Source: Ilumatobacter fluminis (GTDB lineage: Bacteria; Actinomycetota; Acidimicrobiia; Acidimicrobiales; Ilumatobacteraceae). From it: a stretch of 64,000 nt of DNA. Positions 26,897-36,200 of this stretch are shown one piece after another. Position 1 is the stretch's first letter. Every line of letters starts with the position of its first letter. The position numbers were made by a program, and so were the translations under genes. The DNA lies in the NCBI RefSeq assembly GCF_004364865.1, contig NZ_SOAU01000001.1, positions 2,512,001 through 2,576,000 on the forward strand, written 5' to 3'. The notes beneath the pieces were generated by a model. It saw only the letters and a list, made by a program, of their open reading frames with translations. It ran no database searches and was not told the DNA's origin.

Positions 26897-28435
26897 TCAG
26901 GCTTGGGTGCCGGCGTTGCGGCGGGCGGCGGTCATGCGGCGAGCGGCCGGGATGGCGGCCAGCAGCGCCGCGGCCTTGTTGCGACACTCGAGATCTTCGT
27001 CATCGGGCACGCTGTCGGCGACGATGCCGGCACCGGCCTGCAGCGATGCGATGATCCGCCCCTCGGCATCGGGCGGGCGGATGAACATCGTGCGGATGGC
27101 GATCGCCGTGTCGAGGTTGCCCGACCAGTCGACGTACCCCACCACACCCGCGTACGGTCCGCGCTTCACCGGCTCGAGCTCGTCGATGATCTCCATCGCC
27201 CGCACCTTCGGGGCACCGCTCACCGTGCCGGCGGGGAGCGTCGCCCGGAGCACGTCGATGGGTCCGAGCTCGTCGCGCAGGTCGCCCGACACCTGTGACG
27301 TCAGGTGCATCACATGGCTGTACCGCTCGAGCGTCATCAGCTCGTCGGGTTGGACGGTGCCGAACTTCGCCACGCGCCCGACGTCGTTGCGGGCGAGATC
27401 GACGAGCATCACGTGCTCGGCGCGCTCCTTCGGGTGTTCGAGTAGTTCGGCGGCGAGTCGACGGTCGTGTTCATCGGTCGTCCCGCGCTTGCGCGTCCCG
27501 GCGATCGGGCGGCTGATGACCTTGCGGTCGAGCAGCTGCACCATCGGCTCCGGCGACGAACCGACGAGGGTGACGTCGGGGTGCCGCAGGAAGTACATGT
27601 ACGGGCTCGGGTTCACCTGCCGGAGCACCCGATACACGTCGAACGGGTCGGCGCCGAGCTCGAGGTCGTAGCGCTGCGCCAACACGACCTGGAAGATGTC
27701 GCCGTCGAGGATGTACTCCTTGGCCACGTCGACCGCCCGCTGGTACAGACCGTCGGGCATCGACGACCGCAACTCGGGCACGTCGTCGTCCTTCGTCGGT
27801 GGTTCGACGGGCAGGTACGGCAGCGGCTGTGCCAGCTTGTCGATGCCGGCGAGCACCGACACCGACGCCCGGTCGTAGGCGTCGTCCAACTCGGCCTCGG
27901 ACAGGCCGTGGGTCGGAACGCTCTCGATCATGTAGACGCGTTGGCGCCAGTGGTCGAACGCTGCGAGCGAACCGATCACGCTCATGGCGGCGTCGGGCAG
28001 CCCGTGGTCGTCGGCCGGTACGTCGGGCAGGTGCTCGACCTCGCGGATCACGTCGTAACCGAGGAACCCCATGATCCCACCGTGGAGCGGTGGCAGGTCG
28101 TCGAACGCCGGGCTCGTGTAGACCTCGAGCAGCGACTCGATCGCCGCGAGGATGCCCTGGTCGGTCGGCACGTCGGCAGGCAGTTCGCCGGTGACGGTCA
28201 GCTCGCCGTTGCGGAGCAGCAGCGTCGCCGACGGGTCGCGCCCGACGAAGCTGAAGCGCGCCCAACGTTCACCGTGTTCGACCGACTCGAGGAGGAACCC
28301 GGGTTCGTCACCGACGAGCTTCACGAAGGCGGCGACGGGCGTCTCGAGATCGCCGAGCACCTCGGTCCACACGGGGACCACCGAGTGCTCGGCCGCGAGC
28401 CGATGGAACTCGTCGCGCGACGGTTGGACGATCAC
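26897..28435 (-). CDS. trpE: Anthranilate synthase component I
   Basis: A 512-residue chorismate-binding enzyme; with TrpG it converts chorismate and glutamine to anthranilate, the first step of tryptophan synthesis. The feedback motif LLESVEHGERWARFSFVG is near the N-terminus. Catalytic segments PSPYMYFL, RPIAGTRKRG, LVDLARNDVGRVAKFG, GTVSGAPKVRAMEI and QAGAGIVADS are all present. GTG at 28435 overlaps the hisI stop (GTGA), which both fixes the start and implies coupling to hisI. No trpG or other trp genes lie next to it in the window. Tryptophan feedback inhibition is expected from the LLES motif. Confidence 0.94.
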   Translation of the reverse strand: MIVQPSRDEFHRLAAEHSVVPVWTEVLGDLETPVAAFVKLVGDEPGFLLESVEHGERWARFSFVGRDPSATLLLRNGELTVTGELPADVPTDQGILAAIESLLEVYTSPAFDDLPPLHGGIMGFLGYDVIREVEHLPDVPADDHGLPDAAMSVIGSLAAFDHWRQRVYMIESVPTHGLSEAELDDAYDRASVSVLAGIDKLAQPLPYLPVEPPTKDDDVPELRSSMPDGLYQRAVDVAKEYILDGDIFQVVLAQRYDLELGADPFDVYRVLRQVNPSPYMYFLRHPDVTLVGSSPEPMVQLLDRKVISRPIAGTRKRGTTDEHDRRLAAELLEHPKERAEHVMLVDLARNDVGRVAKFGTVQPDELMTLERYSHVMHLTSQVSGDLRDELGPIDVLRATLPAGTVSGAPKVRAMEIIDELEPVKRGPYAGVVGYVDWSGNLDTAIAIRTMFIRPPDAEGRIIASLQAGAGIVADSVPDDEDLECRNKAAALLAAIPAARRMTAARRNAGTQA

Positions 28436-28788
28436 GAGCCGAAGCGATTGTGGAAGCAGGAGCGCTCGCCGGTGTGGCAGGCGCCCTTGCCTTCCTGCTC
28501 GACGATGAACAACAGGGCATCGGCGTCGCAGTCGTAGTACGCCTCCCGCACGAACTGGCGGTCGCCGCTGGTGTCGCCCTTGCGCCACAGCTCTTGGCGG
28601 CTGCGTGACCAGTAGACCATGCGGCCCTCGTCGAACGTCATCTGCAGCGACTCGGCGTTCATCCACGCCAGCATCAGGACTTCTTTGGTCTCGACATCCT
28701 GCGCAATGGCGGTGACGAGCCCGTGGTCGTTGTACTTCACGGCGTCGAGCTGGTCGGGCGTGGCGTCGATGCGAACTCCGGTCGGCAT
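28432..28788 (-). CDS. hisI: Phosphoribosyl-AMP cyclohydrolase
   Basis: A 118-residue stand-alone HisI; it opens the purine ring of PR-AMP in step 3 of histidine synthesis. Typical motifs are LMLAWMNAESLQ, YWSRSRQELWRKGDTSGD, the metal-binding YYDCDADALLFIVEQ and CHTGERSCF. ATG at 28788. It is separated by about 17 kb from the main his cluster and is followed directly by trpE with a 4-bp overlap, a his/trp pairing known in several Actinobacteria. No hisE is fused to it. Confidence 0.96.
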   Translation of the reverse strand: MPTGVRIDATPDQLDAVKYNDHGLVTAIAQDVETKEVLMLAWMNAESLQMTFDEGRMVYWSRSRQELWRKGDTSGDRQFVREAYYDCDADALLFIVEQEGKGACHTGERSCFHNRFGS

Positions 28789-28842
28789 GCCGGCCAGCCT
28801 ACGAGCGACCGGTCGCCGCTCGGCAATCAGTTGCGGGCTCGA

Positions 28843-29169
28843 TCAGAGGTAGAGACCGGTGCTGGTCTCGATGCGCTTTGCGGCGACCGCGTGGAGGTCG
28901 CGCTCGCGCAACATGATGTAGTCCTCGCCCTGCACTTCGACCTCGTAGCGGTCATCCGGGCTGAACAGGACCCGATCGCCGACCTCGGCAGCCCGCACGT
29001 TCTGGCCGAGCGCCACCACCTCGGCCCAGACGAGCCGCTTGGCCATCTGCGCCGTCGCCGGGATCAGGATGCCGCCCGACGAGGTGCGCTCTCCGTCCTC
29101 ACGACCGATCCTGACGAGCAGGCGATCGTTGAGCATCTGGATCGGGAGCTTCTGGTCGGTGTCGGCCAC
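28843..29169 (-). CDS. GroES-like co-chaperonin family protein
   Basis: A 108-residue protein with the GroES fold signature: QMLNDRLLVRIGREDGERTSSGGILIP at the start (a beta strand plus mobile-loop-like region) and a C-terminal VGDRVLFSPDDRYEVEV ... YIMLRERDL. It is slightly longer than canonical GroES (~97 residues) and the mobile loop continues ATAQMAKRLVWAEVVALG, close to the usual pattern. No groEL is adjacent, so this may be an additional GroES-like paralogue rather than the main partner. GTG at 29169. It is divergent from the hydrolase at 29193 with only 23 bp between. Confidence 0.8.
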   Translation of the reverse strand: MADTDQKLPIQMLNDRLLVRIGREDGERTSSGGILIPATAQMAKRLVWAEVVALGQNVRAAEVGDRVLFSPDDRYEVEVQGEDYIMLRERDLHAVAAKRIETSTGLYL

Positions 29170-29192
29170 GAACCGGAGGGTACCGTCGGCGG

Positions 29193-29798
29193 ATGGCCAC
29201 CACGCAGCGCACGGTCGAGCTCACCACAGCCGACGGCCACGCCCTCGCCGCCGATCTGGCACTCCCCGACGACCCGGTGGCGTCGCTCGTCGTCTGCCAC
29301 CCGCACCCGCTCTACGGCGGCAGCCGCTTCAACCCGGTCGTCGAGGCGATCTTCACCCGTGCCGCCGCAGCCGGCGTCGCGGTGGTGCGCTTCGACTTCC
29401 GTCGCGAGCACGGGAGCGGCATCGCCGAGCGCGCCGATGTGGTCGCCGCGATCGACGAGATGGCACGGCACGGCGACGGGCCGACGTTCGTCGCGGGCTA
29501 CTCGTTCGGGGCGGCGGTGGCGCTCACCACGGTCGACGCGCGCATCGCCGGCCTGGTCGCGGTCGCTCCTCCACTCGCCATGTTCGAGGTCGAATCACCG
29601 ACCGTGCCGACGCTCGTGATCGCGCCGCGCCACGATCAGATCACCGACGTCGCGACCGTCACCGAGACCGTCACGTCGTGGCCGACCGCCGAGCTCGAGG
29701 TGCTGCCCTCGGCCGATCACTTCCTCGCCGGTCACACCGGCCAGGTCGGCGACCTGACCGTTGCGGCCCTCGCTGCGTGGCTCAGTGATCGGAGCTGA
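29193..29798 (+). CDS. Alpha/beta hydrolase (dienelactone-hydrolase-like)
   Basis: A small 201-residue alpha/beta hydrolase. The nucleophile elbow is GYSFGAA (about residues 101-107), the acid is likely the aspartate in APRHDQIT, and the histidine lies in SADHFLAGH, so the triad is complete. The N-terminal VVCHPHPLYGGS segment supplies the oxyanion hole and is typical of the small prokaryotic esterase subgroup. ATG at 29193. The last 17 bp overlap the convergent VOC gene. Natural substrate unknown. Confidence 0.85.
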   Translation: MATTQRTVELTTADGHALAADLALPDDPVASLVVCHPHPLYGGSRFNPVVEAIFTRAAAAGVAVVRFDFRREHGSGIAERADVVAAIDEMARHGDGPTFVAGYSFGAAVALTTVDARIAGLVAVAPPLAMFEVESPTVPTLVIAPRHDQITDVATVTETVTSWPTAELEVLPSADHFLAGHTGQVGDLTVAALAAWLSDRS

Positions 29799-30144
29799 TG
29801 CAGAACTCGTTGCCCTCGGGGTCGGTGAGGGTGCACCAGCGGAATCCGTTCGTCTCCCGGTCGGCGACGACGGCGCCACCGAGCTCGAGGATCTTCGCCT
29901 TCGCCGCTTCGATGTCGGGCACCGAGCCGTCGAGGTGCAGACGGCGGGTCCCTTCCGTGGCCTCGTCGACCGTCTGCAGCGCCACGGAGATGCCGCCCTC
30001 GTGTTGGGGCCGGAACCAGAGGAAGTGCGGCGCGAACTCCTGCGCCGGTTCGGCGCCGAGCACGGCGCCCCAGAAGGCCTTCTGCCGTTCGTAGTCGAGC
30101 ACGTTGATGACGACGCTGCCGACCGTGATCACGGGTTCGCTCAT
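29782..30144 (-). CDS. VOC/glyoxalase superfamily protein
   Basis: A 120-residue protein of the vicinal-oxygen-chelate fold (glyoxalase, bleomycin resistance, dioxygenase). Paired beta-alpha-beta units are visible: VVINVLDYERQKAFWGAVLG, then DIEAAKAKILELGGAVV and CTLTDPEGNEFCIS, the last being the usual DPxGNxF terminus. Metal ligands cannot be fixed by eye. ATG at 30144. Many such proteins have no known substrate, and none is suggested by the neighbours. Confidence 0.85.
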   Translation of the reverse strand: MSEPVITVGSVVINVLDYERQKAFWGAVLGAEPAQEFAPHFLWFRPQHEGGISVALQTVDEATEGTRRLHLDGSVPDIEAAKAKILELGGAVVADRETNGFRWCTLTDPEGNEFCISSDH

Positions 30145-30159
30145 GGCCGAATGGTAGTC

Positions 30160-30207
30160 CTGCCGCCGTCGACACCGGGTCCGGGTGTCCGGTGCCGACG
30201 GCGGCAG
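30160..30207 (-). terminator. Terminator hairpin after the giant surface-protein gene
   Basis: Arms CTGCCGCCGTCG (30160-30171) and CGACGGCGGCAG (30196-30207) are perfect inverted repeats with further inner pairing (CACC/GGTG). It sits 5 bp beyond the stop of the minus-strand surface-protein gene and upstream of the VOC gene's 3' end, where it should end transcription of the long mRNA. Confidence 0.75.
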
Positions 30208-30211
30208 ATCA

Positions 30212-33200
30212 TCACGCCGCTGCGGGCCGGCGGCGGCGGGCCAGCAGGAGGCCCACGGCGCCGAGACCGACGGCTGCGAGCGCCCACTGGAGCATGGTGC
30301 CAGTGACGTCGGAGCCGGTCCGGGGCAGCGTCGTCGGTGGCACCGGGCTCTGGCCGATGAGGTTCACACGGTCGTAGTGACTCGGGTCGTCGTCGAACAC
30401 CGGCGACGCGCCCGGGATCGGCTCGTAGTTCGTCGGGTCGGTCGGATCACCGGTCGGATCGATCGGCGTCGCCGGCGTTCCGACGACGGAACCGACGTTG
30501 GCGTAGTCGCTCTCGTCGGCAACACCGACGAGTTCGCACGTGGCGACCTCTCCGGGGAGCAACAACGCCAGCTCGCAGACGAAGCCTTCCCGGTCGTCGG
30601 TCACGATCACGTCGACCAGTGCAACGGCACCGGTGTTGGTGACGACGTACTCCCACACGACCTCGGACTGATCGTCGACCTCCGGCCCGGGCGCCTCGTC
30701 GGCATCCTCACCGTTCGTCGACTTCTCGATGTCGATCGACGCGACGGCACCGGTGTAGTGGCTCGGGTCGTCGTCGACGACGTCATCGATCGGCTGATCG
30801 GTGTCGGGGTCGACGATCGGCGTGTAGTTCGTCGGGTCCTCGGGGTCGCCGTCGGGGTCGACGGGGAACGAGGGGGTTCCGACGACGTCGGCGACGTTGG
30901 CGTACTGACCATCGACCGTGGCGAACGAGGTGAGCTCGCACGTCTCGGAGGCTCCGACGAGCAGCAGGTCGATGACGCAGATCTCGCCTTCGAGGTCGTC
31001 GGTGACGACCACGTTCGTGAGGGCGACGTTGCCGGTGTTCGTCACGACGTACTCCCAGACCACGACGTCACCGATCGGGACGACCGGGCCGGGCGCCTCG
31101 TCGGCGTCCACCCCGTTGGTCGACTTCTCGACGTCGATCGCCGGCTCCGCACCGAAGTAGTGCGACGGGTCCGAGTCGCCGATCGGCGGCTCGGGCTCGC
31201 CGGTGACCGGGTCGATGATCGGGTTGCCCTGCTGGTCGACGGGCTGGCCGGTCACGTTGCCGGTGTTCTCGTATTGGCCGACGAGCGTCGAGCCATCCTC
31301 GAGCGCGAGTTCACAGGTCGTGCTCTCACCGATGGCCAGGAACTCGATCGTGCAGACGTCGCCCTCGACCGAGTCGACGACGGCGAGATCGGCGAGGTCG
31401 GTGTTGCCGGTGTTCGTCACGACATAGGTCCAGGTGACCGAGCCGCCGAGCGCCACGAACGGACCGGTGCCGGTGTCGGCATCCTGACCGTTGGTCGCCT
31501 TCTCGAGGTCGATCGCGGGGCTGGCCCCGTAGTAGGCGCTCGGGTCGTCGTCGACGATGATCGACGTGCCCTCGTCGTCGACGAAGGGGTACACCCCGTC
31601 CTGGTCGACGATGGGGTCACCCGCCGGGTCGACGGCGATGCCTTCGACGTCGGACACGTTGACGTACAGATCGCCGGCCTGAGCCTCGGAGACACCCTCG
31701 ACGGTGCAGGTGATCGAGGTTCCCGGCGTCAGCGTGACCGGGAAGATCGTCCCCTCGGTGCACTGGGCATCCACGCCATCGATCCGGTCGTCGCCGAAGC
31801 CGGTGACGAACAGGTCGACGTCACCGGTGTTGGTGATCACGTACTCCCAGACGATGGGTTGGTCGAGCAACACGTACGGAACCGTGTTGTTCGGGTCGGC
31901 CTGATCGCCGGCAGGGTCGTCGGCCTGGAAGCCATTGGTGGTCTTTTCGATGTCGATCGACGGGTCGGCGACGGCGACGTAGCCGGAGGGGTCGTCGTCG
32001 ACGATCGTCGAGTTGCCCTCGTCGTCGACGAACGGGTTCTCCCCGTCCTGATCGACCATCGGGTTGCCCTCCGGATCGGTCGCCGTACCGACCGTGTCGG
32101 CCAGGTTCTCGTAGGTGCCGAGCGCCGACGCACCGGTCGCCCGGTACACCCACACCTCGTCCACATCGAGCAGACCGTCACCATCGACGTCACCGTCGAC
32201 GAACACGATCGTCCCGGCCTCGGTCGACAGATCATCGGACTCGTCGCCGACGGTTCCGTTGTCATCGACCACCGCCACGTCGGCCAACGCGAAGTCACCG
32301 GTGTTCGTCACCGTGTAGATCCACGTCACCTCCCGGCCGGGGCTGACGGTGATCCCGTCACCCGCCGGCACCTCGACCAGTTCGCCCAGATCGCGGTCCC
32401 ACAGGTAACCCGCGGTCACCTTGTCGATCGCGATACCCGGCTCACCGACGGCGACGTAGCCGGAGGGATCGTCGTCGACGATCGTCGAGTTGCCCTCGTC
32501 GTCGACGAACGGGTTCTCCCCGTCCTGATCGACGATCGGGTTGCCCTCCGGATCGGTCGCCGTACCGACCGTGTCGGCCAGGTTCTCGTACGTGCCGAGC
32601 GCCGACGCACCGGTCGCCCGGTACACCCACACCTCGTCCACATCGAGCAGACCGTCACCATCGACGTCACCGTCGACGAACACGATCGTCCCGGCCTCGG
32701 TCGACAGATCATCGGACTCGTCGCCGACGGTTCCGTTGTCATCGACCACCGCCACGTCGGCCAACGCGAAGTCACCGGTGTTCGTCACCGTGTAGATCCA
32801 CGTCACTTCCTGAGCGGGGCTGACGGTGATCCCGTCACCTGCGGCCACTTCGACGAAGTCGCTGAGATCGGCGTCCCACAAGAAACCCGAGGTCACCTTG
32901 TCGATCGCGATACCGGGCTCACCGACACCGAGGTAGTTCGACGGGTCGTCGTCGCTCGGCGGCTCGACCGGGATCGGGCCGTCGGGTGTCTGGTTCTCGG
33001 TGATGACCTCACCGTCGCCGTCGAGCGGGGTGCCGGTGACGTCGGCGGTGTTCACGTACTGACCGAGGTCGGCGCCGCCGGCCTCGCGCGCGGTGCACGT
33101 GACCGACGCGCCCGGAGCGATCACCGTCGGGAACACCGTGTCGATGGCGTCTTCCTCGCACGTGGCGATCGTGCCGATCTGGTCGTCGGTGAACGAGGTC

Positions 33201-36200
33201 ACCTCGAGGTCGACGTTGCCGGTGTTCGCGATGACGTACGTCCAGTAGACGTCGCTGCCGGCGAGGATCTCGGGGCCGGCGGGATCGCTGCCGGGCAGGT
33301 CGGCCGGGACGTCGTTGGTCGACTTCTCGATGTCGATCGCCGGCACGGCGATGCCGTAGTAGTGCGACGGATCGTCGTCGACCGGTTGCTCCATCGGCGT
33401 GCCGTCGGGGTTGACGATCGGTGTGCCGTCGGGCTCGACGGGTGTGCCGATCACGTCGGCCGAGTTCTCGTAGATCCCGAGGATCGCCCCGTTCGGGGCA
33501 TCCGCCTCGAAGGTCCACGTCTCGTCGACGTCGAGCAGGCCGTCACCGTCGGCGTCGCCGCCGACGAACGTCATCTCGTCGGTCGTGATGTCATCGCTCG
33601 TGTCGGCGGGGGTGCCGTTGTCGTCGACGATGGTGACGTCGGCGAGTGCGACATTGCCCGGAGCCGGGATGGTCACCACATAGGTCCAGGTGACCGGGTC
33701 GAGGGTCGGGACGATCGGCCCGGCGGGGTCGGTCCCGACCGCATCGGCGGGGACGTCGTTGGTCGACTTCTCGATGTCGATCGTGGCGACCGCGCCGAAG
33801 TAGTGCGACGGGTCGTCGTCGACGACCGGGACGACGTTGCCGTCACCGTCGAAGAACGGTGAGCCGTCCAGGCGGACGAGATCGGCGTAGCTCTCCTCGC
33901 TCCACGGAATGTCGGGGAGCACCGGATCACCGACGACATCGGCCGTGTTGTCGTACTGGCCGGCTTCGGCCGGCGCCGGCGTGGTCGACGTACAGGTCGT
34001 CGATTCGCCGATGGCGAGCGTTGCGACCGGGCAGGTGATCGTCCCAGCCGTCGTCGACAGGTCGTCGGAGGGATCGGCCGGGGTGCCGGCGTCGTCGGTC
34101 ACGACGACGTTCTCCAGCACGGTGTTGCCGGTGTTCGTGACGACGTAGCTCCACACCACGTCCTCACCTTCGGGGATGTACTTGCCCGTCGGCGAGTCGG
34201 CGTCATCGGCGGCGGTCGGCGCATCGACGTCGATGGCGTTGGTCGCCTTCTCGATCGAGATCGACGGGTCGGGTCGCCAGAGGCCGAGGTCGATCGTGAG
34301 ATCGTTCGGGTTGTCGGCCGACGGGTTGTCGGGTCCGAGCGTGACCATGTCGCTGACGAACACGTCGTCGTACAGCGGCCCGTTGACGGCTGCCGGATCC
34401 CAGAGACCGGTCGGGAACGCAGGTTCTTCGGTCCCATTCGAGTCGGCAGCGCTGTCGCCGCCCTCGAACGCAGGGCTCACGACCCAGTCACTCGGCGGCG
34501 CGAACGCGATGAAGTAGTCGCCCTCGGGAAGCGCCGAGAACAGGTACTGACCTTCGACGCCCGTCGACGAGTCGGTGACGGTCTCGTCGACGAACAGGTC
34601 GTCGGCGTCGAGCACGCCGTTGCCGTTGTTGTCGAGGAAGATCGCGACGGGCACCTGGGGCACGCCGACGAGCGGGGCCTCATCCTGCACGCCGTCGTAG
34701 TCGGCGTCGTACCAGACCTGGTCACCGACGAAGTGGTCGCCGAGTTCGGCGACCGTGATGTCGACGGGCGGCGGCGCTGCCGTGTTCACCGTGTTCGAGG
34801 TCGCCGACTGCGCCGACCAGCCGAACGCGTTGGTGGCGACGTCGCCCGGAACGGCGGCGACGGATGCCCGCATCGGCCACTCGAGCTGGAACGACTCGCC
34901 GAGCGCGAGCACGCCCGGTTCACCGGTCGCATCGTCGACATACGAGATACGGATCGCGGCTGCGCTCGAGATCGGCGACGGCGGCGTGGTGGACCACGCC
35001 GCCTCGGCGCACCCGGGCACCTCGGCGTTGCCGGCGAAGGCCGGGTAGAAGTCGTCGTAGCGGCACGGTTGACGCTCGGTTGTGTACTCGATCACCACGT
35101 TCGGATCGGGGCTGGTGACCGGGCCGGTGAGGTTGGTGTCGAACTGCGAACCACGGGGCGACACGGCGCCGGTGTTCTGGTTCGGCACGACGAAGGTGTC
35201 GCCGACGTACGGGAAGATGTCCATCACCATCACGTTGATCACGTCGGTGTTGCCCTCGTTGACCACCGTCATGCGGTAGTCGACCGTGTCGCCGGGTCGG
35301 GTGCAACGCTCCGAGCCGTAGGTCGTGTTGTCCTCGCCGGCGGGTGGGAAGCCGTCGGCACAGGTCGCGTCGGGTCCACCTCGCACCTCCTTCTGTGAGG
35401 TGAGGAACACGAAGTCGAGCACCTCGATCGAGGCCAGGTCGGCGCGGATGCGGTCGTCGGTCTCGCCGTCGCCGTCGAGGTCGTCCACGTCGTCCTGCCA
35501 CGTGCCGAAGAAGTTGCCGTTGTCCCAGACCGAGAAGTACTGGCCGCCGGCGTCGTCGGTGAGTGCGTTGGTCGTCGTGAAGTTGCGGTTGAGGACGCTC
35601 TGGGGCGGGGTGCCCGCCTCCACATCGGTCTTGAAGGTGATGGTGATGGTGCGGTTGCGCTCGAGATCGCCGGCGCATTCCCACCGCAGGACCGAGTCGT
35701 CGAGACCCGTCCCAGCGTTGGGCACGGTGCCGCCGTCGACCGGGGTCGCCGGGCACGTCACACCGTCCGGCGCCGACACGGTGAAGTCGTACGGCGCCGA
35801 GAGGCCGCCCTCAGCGAGGAGGTTCTGGGAGAGCGTCGGGACGACATCCATGATCACGGGGTCCGGATAGTCGGCCGTGGCCGTCCAGTGGTTCTGCACG
35901 CGCAGGCGCCACGTCAACGTCGTCGTGGTCGTGTCGCTCGACGGGAAGACGCCGTTGCCGAAGTTGTTCCCGGTCGCCGTGACGTCCTTGAAGATCGCAA
36001 CGTGCGGCTGGGGGCTCTCGATGTTGATGGTCGCACTGTCGGAGTCGGACGCAGGCAGCGGGGCGCCCGTCACCGGGTCGAGCACCGTGCCAGAGAGCGT
36101 CGCCGTGTTCACGACCGGGATCACGGGCGTGGTGTCGAAGTCGTTGCCGTCGCCGCCGTCGCGGCCCGGGTCGATGAAGTAGCCGTAGAGGTCGGTGCGC

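Noticed and set aside
30185-33862. 1225-codon plus-strand open frame
   Set aside because: It is antisense to the repeat-rich surface protein; its apparent repeats simply mirror that protein's modules.
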